The notes beneath the pieces are model-generated. The model was not told the DNA's origin, searched no databases, and was given only the letters and a program-made list of their open reading frames with translations. Shown one piece after another: positions 42,006 through 51,123 of a stretch of DNA of 64,000 nucleotides. Numbering within the stretch: position 1 is the first letter of the stretch; the number at the start of each line of letters is the position of its first letter. The position numbers and the translations under genes were made by a program. The DNA comes from Streptomyces fuscichromogenes (GTDB lineage: Bacteria > Actinomycetota > Actinomycetes > Streptomycetales > Streptomycetaceae): the NCBI RefSeq assembly GCF_014645815.1, contig NZ_BMML01000014.1:62001-126000 (forward strand). Reading direction: 5' to 3'.

Positions 42006-43187
42006 GTGGACCTGTTCGAGTACCAGGCGAGGGACCTCTTCGCCAAGCACGATGTACCGGTGCTGGCCGGTGAAGTCATCGACACGCCTGAGGCGGCGCG
42101 CGCGATCACCGAGCGGCTGGGCGGCAAGTCGGTCGTCAAGGCGCAGGTGAAGGTCGGTGGCCGCGGCAAGGCCGGTGGCGTCAAGCTGGCCGCCTCCGCG
42201 GACGAGGCCGTCGCCCGGGCGACGGACATCCTCGGCATGGACATCAAGGGCCACACGGTCCACAAGGTGATGATCGCCGAGACCGCCCCGGAGATCCTCG
42301 AGGAGTACTACGTCTCCTTCCTCCTCGACCGTGCCAACCGCACCTTCCTCTCCATCGCGTCCGTCGAGGGCGGCATGGAGATCGAGGAGGTCGCGGCCAC
42401 CCGTCCGGACGCCGTCGCCCAGACGCCGATCGACGCGATCGACGGTGTGGACCTGGCCAAGGCCAAGGAGATCGTCGCCGCGGCGAAGTTCCCGGCCGAG
42501 GTCGCCGACAAGGTCGCCGACGTCCTCGTCACGCTGTGGGACACCTTCATCAAGGAGGACGCCCTCCTCGTCGAGGTGAACCCGCTGGCGAAGGTCGCCT
42601 CCGGTGACGTCATCGCCCTGGACGGCAAGGTGTCGCTGGACGACAACGCCGAGTTCCGCCACGCGGACTGGGCGGAGCTCCACGACAAGGCCGCGGCCAA
42701 CCCGCTGGAGGCCGCCGCCAAGGAGAAGAACCTCAACTACGTCAAGCTCGACGGCGAGGTCGGCATCATCGGCAACGGCGCGGGTCTCGTCATGAGCACC
42801 CTGGACGTCGTCGCGTACGCCGGTGAGAACCACGGTGGCGTGAAGCCCGCCAACTTCCTCGACATCGGCGGTGGCGCCTCCGCCCAGGTCATGGCCAACG
42901 GCCTGGAGATCATCCTGGGCGACCCCGACGTCAAGTCGGTCTTCGTCAACGTCTTCGGTGGCATCACCGCCTGCGACGAGGTCGCCAACGGCATCGTGCA
43001 GGCCCTGAAGCTCCTGGAGGACCGCGGCGAGGACGTCTCCAAGCCGCTCGTCGTCCGCCTCGACGGCAACAACGCCGAGCTGGGCCGCAAGATCCTCACC
43101 GACGCGAACCACCCGCTGGTGCAGCGCGTCGACACCATGGACGGTGCGGCCGACAAGGCCGCCGAGCTGGCAAACGCCGCCAAGTAA
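42006..43187 (+). CDS. sucC: Succinyl-CoA synthetase, beta subunit
   Basis: A 393-residue ATP-grasp subunit that with SucD makes ATP (or GTP) while converting succinyl-CoA to succinate in the TCA cycle. Seen: MDLFEYQARDLFAKH start, QVKVGGRGKAGGVK, VEVNPLAKV, IGNGAGLVMSTLD and VNVFGGITACDEVANG. Length is normal. GTG at 42006 follows GGGACGGAAG. sucD begins 26 bp downstream, forming an operon that ends at a strong terminator. Confidence 0.98.
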   Translation: MDLFEYQARDLFAKHDVPVLAGEVIDTPEAARAITERLGGKSVVKAQVKVGGRGKAGGVKLAASADEAVARATDILGMDIKGHTVHKVMIAETAPEILEEYYVSFLLDRANRTFLSIASVEGGMEIEEVAATRPDAVAQTPIDAIDGVDLAKAKEIVAAAKFPAEVADKVADVLVTLWDTFIKEDALLVEVNPLAKVASGDVIALDGKVSLDDNAEFRHADWAELHDKAAANPLEAAAKEKNLNYVKLDGEVGIIGNGAGLVMSTLDVVAYAGENHGGVKPANFLDIGGGASAQVMANGLEIILGDPDVKSVFVNVFGGITACDEVANGIVQALKLLEDRGEDVSKPLVVRLDGNNAELGRKILTDANHPLVQRVDTMDGAADKAAELANAAK

Positions 43188-43213
43188 GCACACAGGACGA
43201 GGACAAACACACC

Positions 43214-44098
43214 ATGGCTATCTGGCTCAACAAGGACAGCAAGGTCATCGTCCAGGGCATGACCGGCGCCACTGGCATGAAGCACACCAAGCTCATGCTG
43301 AGCGACGGCACCAACGTCGTGGGCGGCGTGAACCCGCGCAAGGCCGGTCAGAAGGTCGACTTCGACGGCACCGAGGTACCGGTCTTCGGCACCGTCAAGG
43401 AGGCCATCGAGGCCACCGGCGCCAACGTCTCCGTCATCTTCGTGCCGGAGAAGTTCACCAAGGACGCGGTCGTCGAGGCCATCGACGCCGAGATCCCGCT
43501 GGCCGTCGTGATCACCGAGGGCATCGCCGTGCACGACTCGGCGTCGTTCTGGGCGTACGCCGGCAAGAAGGGCAACAAGACCCGGATCATCGGCCCGAAC
43601 TGCCCCGGCATCATCACCGTCGGCCAGTCCAACGTGGGCATCATCCCGGGCGACATCACCAAGCCGGGCCGTATCGGCCTGGTCTCGAAGTCCGGCACGC
43701 TGACGTACCAGATGATGTACGAGCTGCGTGACATCGGCTTCTCGACCGCCGTCGGCATCGGTGGCGACCCGATCATCGGCACCACGCACATCGACGCGCT
43801 CGCCGCGTTCGAGGCCGACCCCGACACCGACCTGATCGTGATGATCGGTGAGATCGGCGGCGACGCCGAGGAGCGGGCCGCGGACTTCATCGCGAAGAAC
43901 GTGACCAAGCCGGTCGTCGGTTACGTCGCGGGCTTCACCGCGCCCGAGGGCAAGACCATGGGCCACGCCGGCGCCATCGTCTCCGGTTCGTCGGGCACCG
44001 CCCAGGCGAAGAAGGAGGCCCTGGAGGCCGCGGGCGTCAAGGTCGGCAAGACCCCGACCGAGACGGCGAAGCTGGCCCGCGAGATCCTGGCCGGCTGA
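43214..44098 (+). CDS. sucD: Succinyl-CoA synthetase, alpha subunit
   Basis: A 294-residue subunit that binds CoA and carries the phosphohistidine. The CoA-binding start VIVQGMTGATGMKHTKLML, the IIGPNCPGIITVGQ motif, and the phosphorylated His251 in TMGHAGAIVSG are present. It ends at a normal length, 18 bp before a long terminator. The second gene of sucCD. Confidence 0.98.
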   Translation: MAIWLNKDSKVIVQGMTGATGMKHTKLMLSDGTNVVGGVNPRKAGQKVDFDGTEVPVFGTVKEAIEATGANVSVIFVPEKFTKDAVVEAIDAEIPLAVVITEGIAVHDSASFWAYAGKKGNKTRIIGPNCPGIITVGQSNVGIIPGDITKPGRIGLVSKSGTLTYQMMYELRDIGFSTAVGIGGDPIIGTTHIDALAAFEADPDTDLIVMIGEIGGDAEERAADFIAKNVTKPVVGYVAGFTAPEGKTMGHAGAIVSGSSGTAQAKKEALEAAGVKVGKTPTETAKLAREILAG

Positions 44099-44115
44099 AC
44101 AACGCCATAGAGGTA

Positions 44116-44157
44116 CGCCGGTAGGCCCGTCCCCGGGGTGGGGCGGGCCTACCGGCG
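44116..44157 (+). terminator. sucCD terminator
   Basis: CGCCGGTAGGCCCG and CGGGCCTACCGGCG form a 14-bp perfect stem around a 14-nt loop, followed by TCTCG. Confidence 0.88.
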
Positions 44158-44203
44158 TCTCGCTCACCCGCGCCGGCGCGGCTGATGAGAAACGGTCGGG
44201 ACA

Positions 44204-44240
44204 GCGCCCCGTAAGGGGCGCGGGGAACTGCGCGAGCAAC
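44204..44240 (-). repeat. Dispersed Streptomyces intergenic repeat, copy 5
   Basis: GCGCCCCGTAAGGGGCGCGG hairpin followed by GGAACTGCGCGAGC, downstream of the sigma-like gene on its strand. Confidence 0.75.
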
Positions 44241-44267
44241 CCCCACCCACCCGCACCCGAACGACGG

Positions 44268-45110
44268 CTATCTCGCCACCGGCACCATCCTCTCCGGCCC
44301 GCTCTCGGCAGAGCTCCGCAGCTTCGCCTGCAACGCCCGCTCACCCGCCGACAACGGCCCCAGCCCCACCTCCGCCGGTACCCCGCTGATCGCCTGGGCC
44401 GGGCCGATCGGCGCCTCGTAGTGCGTCGGCGCCGTCCGCAGCGTGAGGGTCGTCGCCGCGATGATCGTCGCCGTGAAGGCGAGTGCGGACCGGGTCCAGA
44501 AGCGTGTCTGCCGCTCGGCGTACGTCCGCACGGCGGGCGGCTGGGACGCCCGCAGCCGCTCCGTCGAGGCCAGTTCGGCGAGCCGCCGGTGCAGCGCGGC
44601 GGGGTCGGCGAGCTCCGGCACCCGGCCGGCGACCAGCCGCCGCGCCCGGGTCAGCCGGTTGGCCGCCGCCGGCGTGCTGGCCTCCGTCTCCGCCGCGGTC
44701 TCCGGCAGGTCGAGGCCGACCCCGTCGTACAGCAGGAGCGTGCGGCGGTACGTCGTCGGCAGCTTCAGCAGCGCCTCCAGGAGGGCGCGGTCGGCCGCGT
44801 CGGCGGGCGGCGGCTCGGGGTGGCGGTAGCGCAGCCGGAAGCGGTGCCACGGGGAGAGCGCGCACTCGTGCGCGACCGCCCGGACCCAGCCGGCCGGATC
44901 CCGGTCACGGGCCACCTGTGGCCAGTTCTGCCAGGCGAGTTGGAAGGCCCGCTCGACGGAGTCCTGCGCCAGCTCCCGGCGGCCGGTGAGCAGGTAGGTC
45001 TGCCGTACCAGGGCCGGGGCGCAGAACGCGTAGAGCGCGTCGAAGGCCTGAGCGGGCGTCAGGGCGGGGGACGGTCCGGCCTCGTCCGTACGGGCAGGGC
45101 TCTGCGTCAT
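44268..45110 (-). CDS. ECF-like sigma factor with C-terminal transmembrane segment
   Basis: A 280-residue protein. Residues about 20-95 resemble sigma region 2 (RRELAQDSVERAFQLAWQNWPQVA) and about 105-165 region 4 (LLKLPTTYRRTLLLYDGVGLDLPETAAETEASTPAAANRLTRARRLV). It then has a basic stretch and a hydrophobic helix near 208-225 (ALAFTATIIAATTLTL), unusual for a sigma factor. It may be a membrane-tethered regulator. AGGAAGGTG lies six bases before ATG 45110. The divergent region to 45207 includes a very AT-rich block at 45127-45151. Confidence 0.82.
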   Translation of the reverse strand: MTQSPARTDEAGPSPALTPAQAFDALYAFCAPALVRQTYLLTGRRELAQDSVERAFQLAWQNWPQVARDRDPAGWVRAVAHECALSPWHRFRLRYRHPEPPPADAADRALLEALLKLPTTYRRTLLLYDGVGLDLPETAAETEASTPAAANRLTRARRLVAGRVPELADPAALHRRLAELASTERLRASQPPAVRTYAERQTRFWTRSALAFTATIIAATTLTLRTAPTHYEAPIGPAQAISGVPAEVGLGPLSAGERALQAKLRSSAESGPERMVPVAR

Positions 45111-45206
45111 CGGGCGCACCTTCCTATGAAAAAACACATAAACATATATTGAGCGACACTTCGGCTGTTCGTCGGTTACGACGGGAAAGCGCGTGTCGTT
45201 GGGAGC

Positions 45207-46907
45207 ATGGCGGTCGTGATTCGGAAGACCGCCCGCCGCCAGTCGTTGCTGTCCCGCCGCCCGTCGCTGTCGTCCCGCGGCCCGTCGTTGGCGCCACTGC
45301 TCGACCGGGTGCGCGACCGTTCCCCGGGACTGGCCGCGAGCCTGGCGGCCGGTGCGCTCGCGGCCGGGCTCGGGCTGGGCTCGTTCGCCGTCCTGGCGAT
45401 CGGGCTCTGGGTCAGCTCGCCGTACCCCGACAGCGGTCCGGGCGGCGCGGTGCACGTCGCGGCGGCGTTGTGGCTGCTCGCCCACGGTGTCGAACTGGTC
45501 CGCACCGACACGCTGTCCGGGCTGCCGGCCCCGGTCGGGGTGACGCCGTTGCTGCTGTTCGTACCGCCGGCGCTGCTGGTGTACCGGGGCGCACGGGACG
45601 CGGTGGACGCGCCGCACGGCGCCGACGGCGCCGCCGACGCGCCGCCGCCGGTCCGCGCCCGTACCGCCTGGACCGGAGTGGTCGCCGGTTACCTCGCGGT
45701 CGGCGGCTGCGCCGCGCTCTACGCGTCCGGCGGCGAACTGCGGCCCCGGTGGGTATCGGTGGCGGTGTGTCTGCCGCTGCTCGCGACGGCCGCGGCGGGC
45801 GCGGGCGTGTGGGCGGCGTACGGCCGTCCGCGTGAACCGCTGCCGAACCTGGTGCGGATGCTGCCGGGAGCGGTACGGCGGCTGCTGCTCGGGCGCGACA
45901 CCCGCGTGCGGTGGGCCACGGCCGTCCGCGCCTCGCTGGCCGGTACGGCGGTGTTCTTCGGGGGCGGCACGCTGCTGCTCGCGGTCTCCCTGGTGGCACA
46001 CGGCGACACGGCACGGGCGTCGTTCCTCCAGCTGACGGAGGGCTGGTCGGGCCGGTGCGCGGTCCTGCTGCTCTGCGTCTCGCTGATCCCGAACGCGGCG
46101 GTGTGGTCGGCGTCGTACGCCCTGGGCCCCGGCTTCGCGCTCGGCGCCGGGCATCTCGTGAACCCCCTGGCCTCGGATCCGGCACCGCTGCTCCCGCCCT
46201 TCCCGCTGCTGGCGGCGGTACCGCAGCACGGTCCCGGAACCCCGTTGAACTGGCTGGCCGGGACGGTGCCGGTGGCGGCCGGTGCGACCGTGGCGTGGTT
46301 CGTGTCGGCGCGGGCGGCCGAGCGGCACTGGCCGGCCGGACGCACGGCCGGGGTGGCCACCCGGGCGGCGCTGCTGTGCGCCCTGCTGCTCGCGGCGCTG
46401 GCCGAGCTGACCGGCGGCCCGCTGGGCGTGGGCGCGCTCTCCCGCTTCGGCCCGGTCTGGTGGCAGACCGGCACGGCGACCTGCGGCTGGCTCCTCGCGG
46501 TGGCCGTACCGGGAGCCCTGGGGCTGCGGAGGTGGCGGAGCGCGGACGCCGCCTCACTCGCCGCCTGGCTGGGATTCGCGAGCGGAAACCCGGGGGAGGG
46601 CCCCGCGTCGGAGAGGGAGAGGGGTGACGCGCAGGGAAGCCGTCCGCGGTCCGCCCCTGCCGGCGCCCCGGCCCCCGCCTCCCTGTCGGCCGCCCCCGCC
46701 TCGTACCTGGTCACCGGGCTGCTGCCGGACCAGGGCGAGGGTGACACCTCCGAGCGCTACGAGGCGCTGCCGGCCGAGCCGCACGACGTGCTGCCCGGCG
46801 ACCGGCTGTCCGGCCCCGACCCCTGGGAGGACGAGGTGGCGCGCCGGGCCCGGCGGACGCTGCGGAAGCTGTCCGAACCGGCGGCCGAGGACACCGACGG
46901 TCCCTGA
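45207..46907 (+). CDS. DUF6350 multi-pass membrane protein
   Basis: A 566-residue protein with about ten hydrophobic segments between residues 40 and 440 and a charged Pro/Ala-rich cytoplasmic tail. It matches the DUF6350 layout of the actinobacterial protein encoded just upstream of purN. No catalytic or transport motif is evident. ATG 45207 is used; GTG 45216 has a better distance (10 bases) to GGGAG. It is convergent with the DUF4190 gene. Confidence 0.85.
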   Translation: MAVVIRKTARRQSLLSRRPSLSSRGPSLAPLLDRVRDRSPGLAASLAAGALAAGLGLGSFAVLAIGLWVSSPYPDSGPGGAVHVAAALWLLAHGVELVRTDTLSGLPAPVGVTPLLLFVPPALLVYRGARDAVDAPHGADGAADAPPPVRARTAWTGVVAGYLAVGGCAALYASGGELRPRWVSVAVCLPLLATAAAGAGVWAAYGRPREPLPNLVRMLPGAVRRLLLGRDTRVRWATAVRASLAGTAVFFGGGTLLLAVSLVAHGDTARASFLQLTEGWSGRCAVLLLCVSLIPNAAVWSASYALGPGFALGAGHLVNPLASDPAPLLPPFPLLAAVPQHGPGTPLNWLAGTVPVAAGATVAWFVSARAAERHWPAGRTAGVATRAALLCALLLAALAELTGGPLGVGALSRFGPVWWQTGTATCGWLLAVAVPGALGLRRWRSADAASLAAWLGFASGNPGEGPASERERGDAQGSRPRSAPAGAPAPASLSAAPASYLVTGLLPDQGEGDTSERYEALPAEPHDVLPGDRLSGPDPWEDEVARRARRTLRKLSEPAAEDTDGP

Positions 46908-46924
46908 CCCGGCGGCCCGTCCCG

Positions 46925-47671
46925 TCAGCTGTTCCCGCTCCCGAGGACCCCTCGCAGCTCCTTCGGCAGCAGGTGGTCGCAGGACTGCTGGGCCTCGTTG
47001 GTGAGGGCGTCGGTGACACAGGTGTAGTAGTCGCGGTAGACCATCTGCGCCGTGAAGTTGGCGGCCACCAGGGCCAGCGCCAGGGAGGCGGTGACCAGGC
47101 CGCTGATCGCCGCCGTGGTCTGGGGGCGGCCGGTGGCGGCCTCCTCGGGGGTGCGGGGCTTGGCGCGGAGCGCGCTGACGCCCCAGTAGACGGCCAGGGC
47201 GCCGAGCAGCAGCGCCACGTACGGCCAGCTGAAGAGCGCGAAGAGGAAGGCCCACATGCCGCACAGCAGGGCGTACCGCGCCCGCCGCTGGGCCGGGTCG
47301 GTCGGGTCCCAGCGCATGCCGGGACCGCCGGGGCCGCCGGGTCCGCCCTGACCCCCGTCGCCCGGACCGCCGTCGCCCGGACGCTCGCCGAAGCCGCCGG
47401 CCTGCCGGCCGGGCTGGCGGTCGCTCCACTGGCTGCCCCAGGGCGCCCCGCGGTCCTCGTCACCGGTCGGCCGGCGCGGCCGCCAGGGCGTGTCCGGCGT
47501 GCCCTCCGGCGGCGGGGCGAAGGGGTTGTCGTCCTGCTGGTCGCCCTCGGGCCGGTCCGAGGGCGCGTCCGGCGGCGAGGCCGGGCGCTCCCGCAGCAGC
47601 ACGGCAGCGCGCGTCCCTCCCTGTACCGACTGCGGGGGGAGCATGCGAAGTCCCAGGCTGCGGTCCGGCAT
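46925..47671 (-). CDS. DUF4190-type membrane protein with Gly/Pro-rich cytoplasmic region
   Basis: A 248-residue protein. The first 120 residues are polar with Asp/Pro and Gly repeats (GGPGDGGQGGPGGPGGPG). Two hydrophobic helices (ARYALLCGMWAFLFALFSWPYVALLLGALAVYWGV and AAISGLVTASLALALVAANF) fit the DUF4190 domain, and a short extracytoplasmic tail has two Cys. ATG 47671 has GGGGAAG about 11 bases upstream; a start further upstream is possible. Function unknown. Confidence 0.8.
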   Translation of the reverse strand: MPDRSLGLRMLPPQSVQGGTRAAVLLRERPASPPDAPSDRPEGDQQDDNPFAPPPEGTPDTPWRPRRPTGDEDRGAPWGSQWSDRQPGRQAGGFGERPGDGGPGDGGQGGPGGPGGPGMRWDPTDPAQRRARYALLCGMWAFLFALFSWPYVALLLGALAVYWGVSALRAKPRTPEEAATGRPQTTAAISGLVTASLALALVAANFTAQMVYRDYYTCVTDALTNEAQQSCDHLLPKELRGVLGSGNS

Positions 47672-48012
47672 CAAATGAGCGTCTTCCCCTAGATCAAGCT
47701 GAACAGAACGGAGCTGATGGATCGGCTGGATACGACGGATGGCTGCGGATGATCGGCGTGGCAGCGGAAACGACTGCCTACCCGGTGAACGCGCCGTACC
47801 CCGGACGCGTTCCCGTCTCGGTACCTCCCAGACGCTACCTTCCGGCCACGCCCCCGTCCCGTGGGGGCCGCCCGGTGTGCCGGTATCGTTGCTGACGGTC
47901 GGCCGCTTCGTAGACTTCCCCGTATCCCGGGGCGCGACGCACTCGTACGAATGTACAAAGCGCGTACGAGGCCGGCCGCCGTACCGACGCTTCCCCGAGA
48001 AAGGGCCCCACC
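47672..48012 (+). promoter_or_regulatory. Divergent region with the purNH promoter
   Basis: TTGCTG at 47889-47894 and TAGACT at 47911-47916 (16-bp spacing) form a good promoter, giving a purN 5' UTR of about 90 nt. That UTR contains GTACGAATGTAC and a CGTACG-rich element. I found no ZTP (pfl) riboswitch pattern. Confidence 0.55.
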
Positions 48013-48642
48013 GTGGCCGCCAAGCCCGTGGCCAAGCGCCTCGTCGTGCTGGTCTCCGGATCCGGCACCAACCTCCAGGCGCTCCTCGACGCGATCGCCG
48101 AGAACGGCGCCGAGGCCTATGGCGCCGAGGTCGTCGCCGTAGGTGCCGACCGTGCCGGCGTCGAGGGGCTCGCACGTGCCGAGCGGGCCGGCATCCCGAC
48201 CTTCGTGACCAGGGTGAAGGACTTCGGGACCCGGGAGGAGTGGGACCGGGCGCTGGCCGACGCCGTGGCCGCCCACGCGCCCGACCTCGTCGTCTCGGCC
48301 GGGTTCATGAAGATCGTCGGCAAGGAGTTCCTGGCGCGGTTCGGGGGGCGGACCGTCAACACGCACCCCGCCCTGCTGCCCAGTTTCCCCGGGGCCCACG
48401 GTGTACGGGACGCGCTCGCGTACGGCGCCCGGGTCACCGGCTGCACCGTCCACTTCGTCGACGACGGCGTCGACACCGGGCCGATCATCGCTCAGGGCGT
48501 GGTGGAGGTCCGGGACGAGGACGACGAGAGCGCTCTGCACGAGCGCATCAAGGACGTCGAGCGAAGGCTGCTCGTCGAGGTCGTGGGGCGGATCGCCCGC
48601 AACGGCTATCGCATTGAGGGACGAAAGGTAGTTATCCAGTGA
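48013..48642 (+). CDS. purN: Phosphoribosylglycinamide formyltransferase (GART, PurN)
   Basis: A 209-residue enzyme transferring a formyl group from 10-formyl-THF to GAR in purine synthesis. Seen: the phosphate-binding VLVSGSGTNLQALLDA, the catalytic NTHPALLPSFPGAHG with His118, and TVHFVDDGVDTGPII with the essential Asp. GTG 48013 has AAAGGG seven bases upstream. It overlaps purH by GTGA, so both purine enzymes using 10-formyl-THF are coupled. Confidence 0.98.
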   Translation: MAAKPVAKRLVVLVSGSGTNLQALLDAIAENGAEAYGAEVVAVGADRAGVEGLARAERAGIPTFVTRVKDFGTREEWDRALADAVAAHAPDLVVSAGFMKIVGKEFLARFGGRTVNTHPALLPSFPGAHGVRDALAYGARVTGCTVHFVDDGVDTGPIIAQGVVEVRDEDDESALHERIKDVERRLLVEVVGRIARNGYRIEGRKVVIQ

Positions 48643-50210
48643 CCGCCACCGCCGAGAGCAACAAGCGGCCCATCCGGCGCGCGCTCGTCAGCGTCTACGA
48701 CAAGACCGGGCTCGAAGAGCTCGCCCGCGGACTGCACGAGGCCGGTGTCGCGCTCGTCTCCACCGGCTCCACCGCCTCCCGGATCGCCGCCGCCGGCGTC
48801 CCCGTCACCAAGGTCGAGGAGCTGACCGGCTTCCCGGAGTGCCTGGACGGCCGGGTCAAGACCCTGCACCCCAAGATCCACGCCGGCATCCTCGCCGACC
48901 TGCGCCTTGAGGACCACCGGCAGCAGCTGGCGGACCTCGGCGTCGAGCCGTTCGACCTCGTGGTCAGCAACCTCTATCCGTTCCGCGAGACCGTCGCCTC
49001 CGGTGCCACGCCCGACGAGTGCGTCGAGCAGATCGACATCGGCGGCCCGTCGATGGTGCGCGCCGCCGCCAAGAACCACCCCTCGGTCGCGATCGTCACC
49101 AGCCCCGCGCGGTACGCCGACGTGCTCAAGGCCGTCTCCGACGGCGGCTTCGACCTCGCGACCCGCAAGCGGCTCGCCGCCGAGGCCTTCCAGCACACGG
49201 CGTCCTACGACGTGGCGGTCGCGAGCTGGTTCGCCTCCGAGTACGCGCCCGTGGACGAGTCGCGGTTCCCCGACTTCCTCGGTGCCACCTGGGAGCGCGA
49301 GAACACCCTGCGCTACGGCGAGAACCCGCACCAGCCGGCCGCCCTCTACGTCGACGCCTCCGGCGGCGGCCTGGCCAAGGCAGAGCAGCTGCACGGCAAG
49401 GAGATGTCGTACAACAACTACACGGACACGGACGCCGCGCGCCGTGCCGCGTACGACCACGACGAGCCGTGCGTCGCGATCATCAAGCACGCCAACCCCT
49501 GTGGCATCGCGATCGGCTCGGACGTCGCCGAGGCGCACCGCAAGGCGCACGCCTGTGACCCGCTGTCGGCGTTCGGCGGGGTCATCGCCGTCAACCGGCC
49601 GGTGAGCAAGGAGCTGGCGGAGCAGGTCGCCGAGATCTTCACCGAGGTCATCGTCGCGCCCGACTACGAGGAGGGGGCGCTCGAAGCCCTCGCCAGGAAG
49701 AAGAACATCCGCGTCCTGAAGGCGCCGGGCGCCCCGGCCAACCCGGTCGAGGTCAAGCCCGTCGACGGCGGTGTGCTGCTCCAGGTCACCGACCGCCTCC
49801 AGGCCGACGGCGACGACCCGGCCAACTGGACCCTCGCGACCGGCGAGGCGCTGAGCGCGGCGGAGCTGGCCGACCTCGCCTTCGCCTGGAAGGCCTGCCG
49901 GGCCGTGAAGTCCAACGCCATCCTGCTCGCCAAGGACGGTGCCTCGGTCGGCGTCGGCATGGGCCAGGTCAACCGCGTCGACTCCGCGAAGCTCGCCGTC
50001 GAGCGGGCGGGTCAGGAGCGGGCGCGCGGCTCCTACGCCGCGTCCGACGCCTTCTTCCCCTTCCCCGACGGTCTGGAGATCCTCACCGCGGCCGGCATCA
50101 GGGCGGTGGCCCAGCCGGGCGGTTCGATGCGTGACGAACTCGTCGTGGAGGCCGCGAAGAAGGCGGGTGTCACGATGTACTTCACCGGCACGCGGCACTT
50201 CTTCCACTGA
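48639..50210 (+). CDS. purH: Bifunctional AICAR transformylase / IMP cyclohydrolase
   Basis: A 523-residue enzyme for the last two steps to IMP. The N-terminal MGS-like cyclohydrolase domain (ALVSVYDKTGLEELARGLHEAGVALVSTGSTAS, VKTLHPKIHAGIL) is followed by the transformylase domain with the Lys-His pair in IIKHANPCGIAIG, and YGENPHQPAALY. GTG 48639 overlaps the purN stop. It ends at a large palindromic terminator shared with the convergent RDD gene. Confidence 0.98.
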   Translation: MTATAESNKRPIRRALVSVYDKTGLEELARGLHEAGVALVSTGSTASRIAAAGVPVTKVEELTGFPECLDGRVKTLHPKIHAGILADLRLEDHRQQLADLGVEPFDLVVSNLYPFRETVASGATPDECVEQIDIGGPSMVRAAAKNHPSVAIVTSPARYADVLKAVSDGGFDLATRKRLAAEAFQHTASYDVAVASWFASEYAPVDESRFPDFLGATWERENTLRYGENPHQPAALYVDASGGGLAKAEQLHGKEMSYNNYTDTDAARRAAYDHDEPCVAIIKHANPCGIAIGSDVAEAHRKAHACDPLSAFGGVIAVNRPVSKELAEQVAEIFTEVIVAPDYEEGALEALARKKNIRVLKAPGAPANPVEVKPVDGGVLLQVTDRLQADGDDPANWTLATGEALSAAELADLAFAWKACRAVKSNAILLAKDGASVGVGMGQVNRVDSAKLAVERAGQERARGSYAASDAFFPFPDGLEILTAAGIRAVAQPGGSMRDELVVEAAKKAGVTMYFTGTRHFFH

Positions 50211-50243
50211 GTCACCGGTAGCCCGGCACTCGGAGCGCACACC

Positions 50244-50275
50244 AGGGCCGTGTCCCCGCGCGGGGACACGGCCCT
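50244..50275. terminator. Bidirectional terminator between purH and the RDD gene
   Basis: A perfect 32-bp palindrome with half AGGGCCGTGTCCCCGC. Confidence 0.88.
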
Positions 50276-50295
50276 TGGAGTACCGGTACGACCGC

Positions 50296-50895
50296 TCAGC
50301 TGCTGCGGATCACGATCGTGCCGCAGACCTTGTCCGCGAACGTCTGGCGCTTGGAGTCCCACGCCGGCCACAGGTAGCCGAGGTAGCAGGGCAGACCGTC
50401 CAGGATGTGGGCCAGCTGGCGCACGAACGCCATGCCCGCGCCGATCGGCTGGCCGGTGTCCTCCTTGAGGGTGCGGGTGCCGACCGCCTTCTTGCCCAGG
50501 CTCTGGCCGGTACGCCCCTCCAGGATGATCTGGTAGACGAACAGGCCGATCAGGCCGAGGAAGCCGATGATCGTCAGCGCGGGGGTCTTGTTGCCGGCGC
50601 CCACGATCACGAGGATGTACGGAATGCCGTACAGCAGCGAGTCGATCAGCCTGCTCAGGAAACGCCAGCCCCAGTTCGCGTACGGCGGCGTCGCGCCGTA
50701 GCCCTGCTGGGGTGGGTAGCCGCCGTAGCCGCCCTGCTGCGGGTAGCCAGGCTGCTGGGGGTAGCCGTAGCCCTGCTGCGGCACGCCCTGCGGGGCCTGC
50801 GGGTAGCCGGGCTGCTGCGGGTAGCCGTAGCCGGGCTGACCCTGCTGCGGGTCCTGCGGCTGACCGTAGGGGTTGTTGGGCGAGCCGAAACTCAT
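50296..50895 (-). CDS. RDD family membrane protein with Gly-Tyr-Pro-Gln repeats
   Basis: A 199-residue protein. The first 65 residues consist of GYPQQP and QGYGYP repeats, a disordered, phase-separation-like tail. The RDD domain follows (WRFLSRLIDSLLYGIPYILVIV, LEGRTGQSLGKKAVGTRTL), with three membrane helices. RDD proteins occur in ion exchange and membrane stress, but this one's role is unknown. Single gene; start ATG 50895 with GGAGG-like GAGGAAC upstream. Confidence 0.9.
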   Translation of the reverse strand: MSFGSPNNPYGQPQDPQQGQPGYGYPQQPGYPQAPQGVPQQGYGYPQQPGYPQQGGYGGYPPQQGYGATPPYANWGWRFLSRLIDSLLYGIPYILVIVGAGNKTPALTIIGFLGLIGLFVYQIILEGRTGQSLGKKAVGTRTLKEDTGQPIGAGMAFVRQLAHILDGLPCYLGYLWPAWDSKRQTFADKVCGTIVIRSS

Positions 50896-51043
50896 GACGG
50901 GTTCCTCCGTTTGACCTGCGGGGACGACGCGGACAAGGACGGAGGTACGTCAAGATCTGAGCGGTTTTGCCCCCCACCGGACCGCGGTACTGCGCGCTCA
51001 TCGTTGAGGACGGGTGAGTTGTTGTCCAGTCCGATTAGCGAGG

Positions 51044-51061
51044 TGTTGTGCAAGTGCAACA
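51044..51061. promoter_or_regulatory. Inverted repeat upstream of folD
   Basis: TGTTGTGCAAGTGCAACA, an imperfect palindrome with TGTTG/CAACA ends, 62 bp before the ATG. It shares TTGTGCA...TGCAA with the element at 11203-11218. Confidence 0.4.
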
Positions 51062-51123
51062 TCATTGATCATGACCGCACACCCGACTGGAACCGGGAGG
51101 CCGGCATCCGCGAGGATGGAGCC

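Noticed and set aside
50990..51123. ZTP (pfl) riboswitch before folD
   Set aside because: No CCGCCTGGGCA-type block or matching upstream stem; only a palindrome is present. The same holds for the purN leader.
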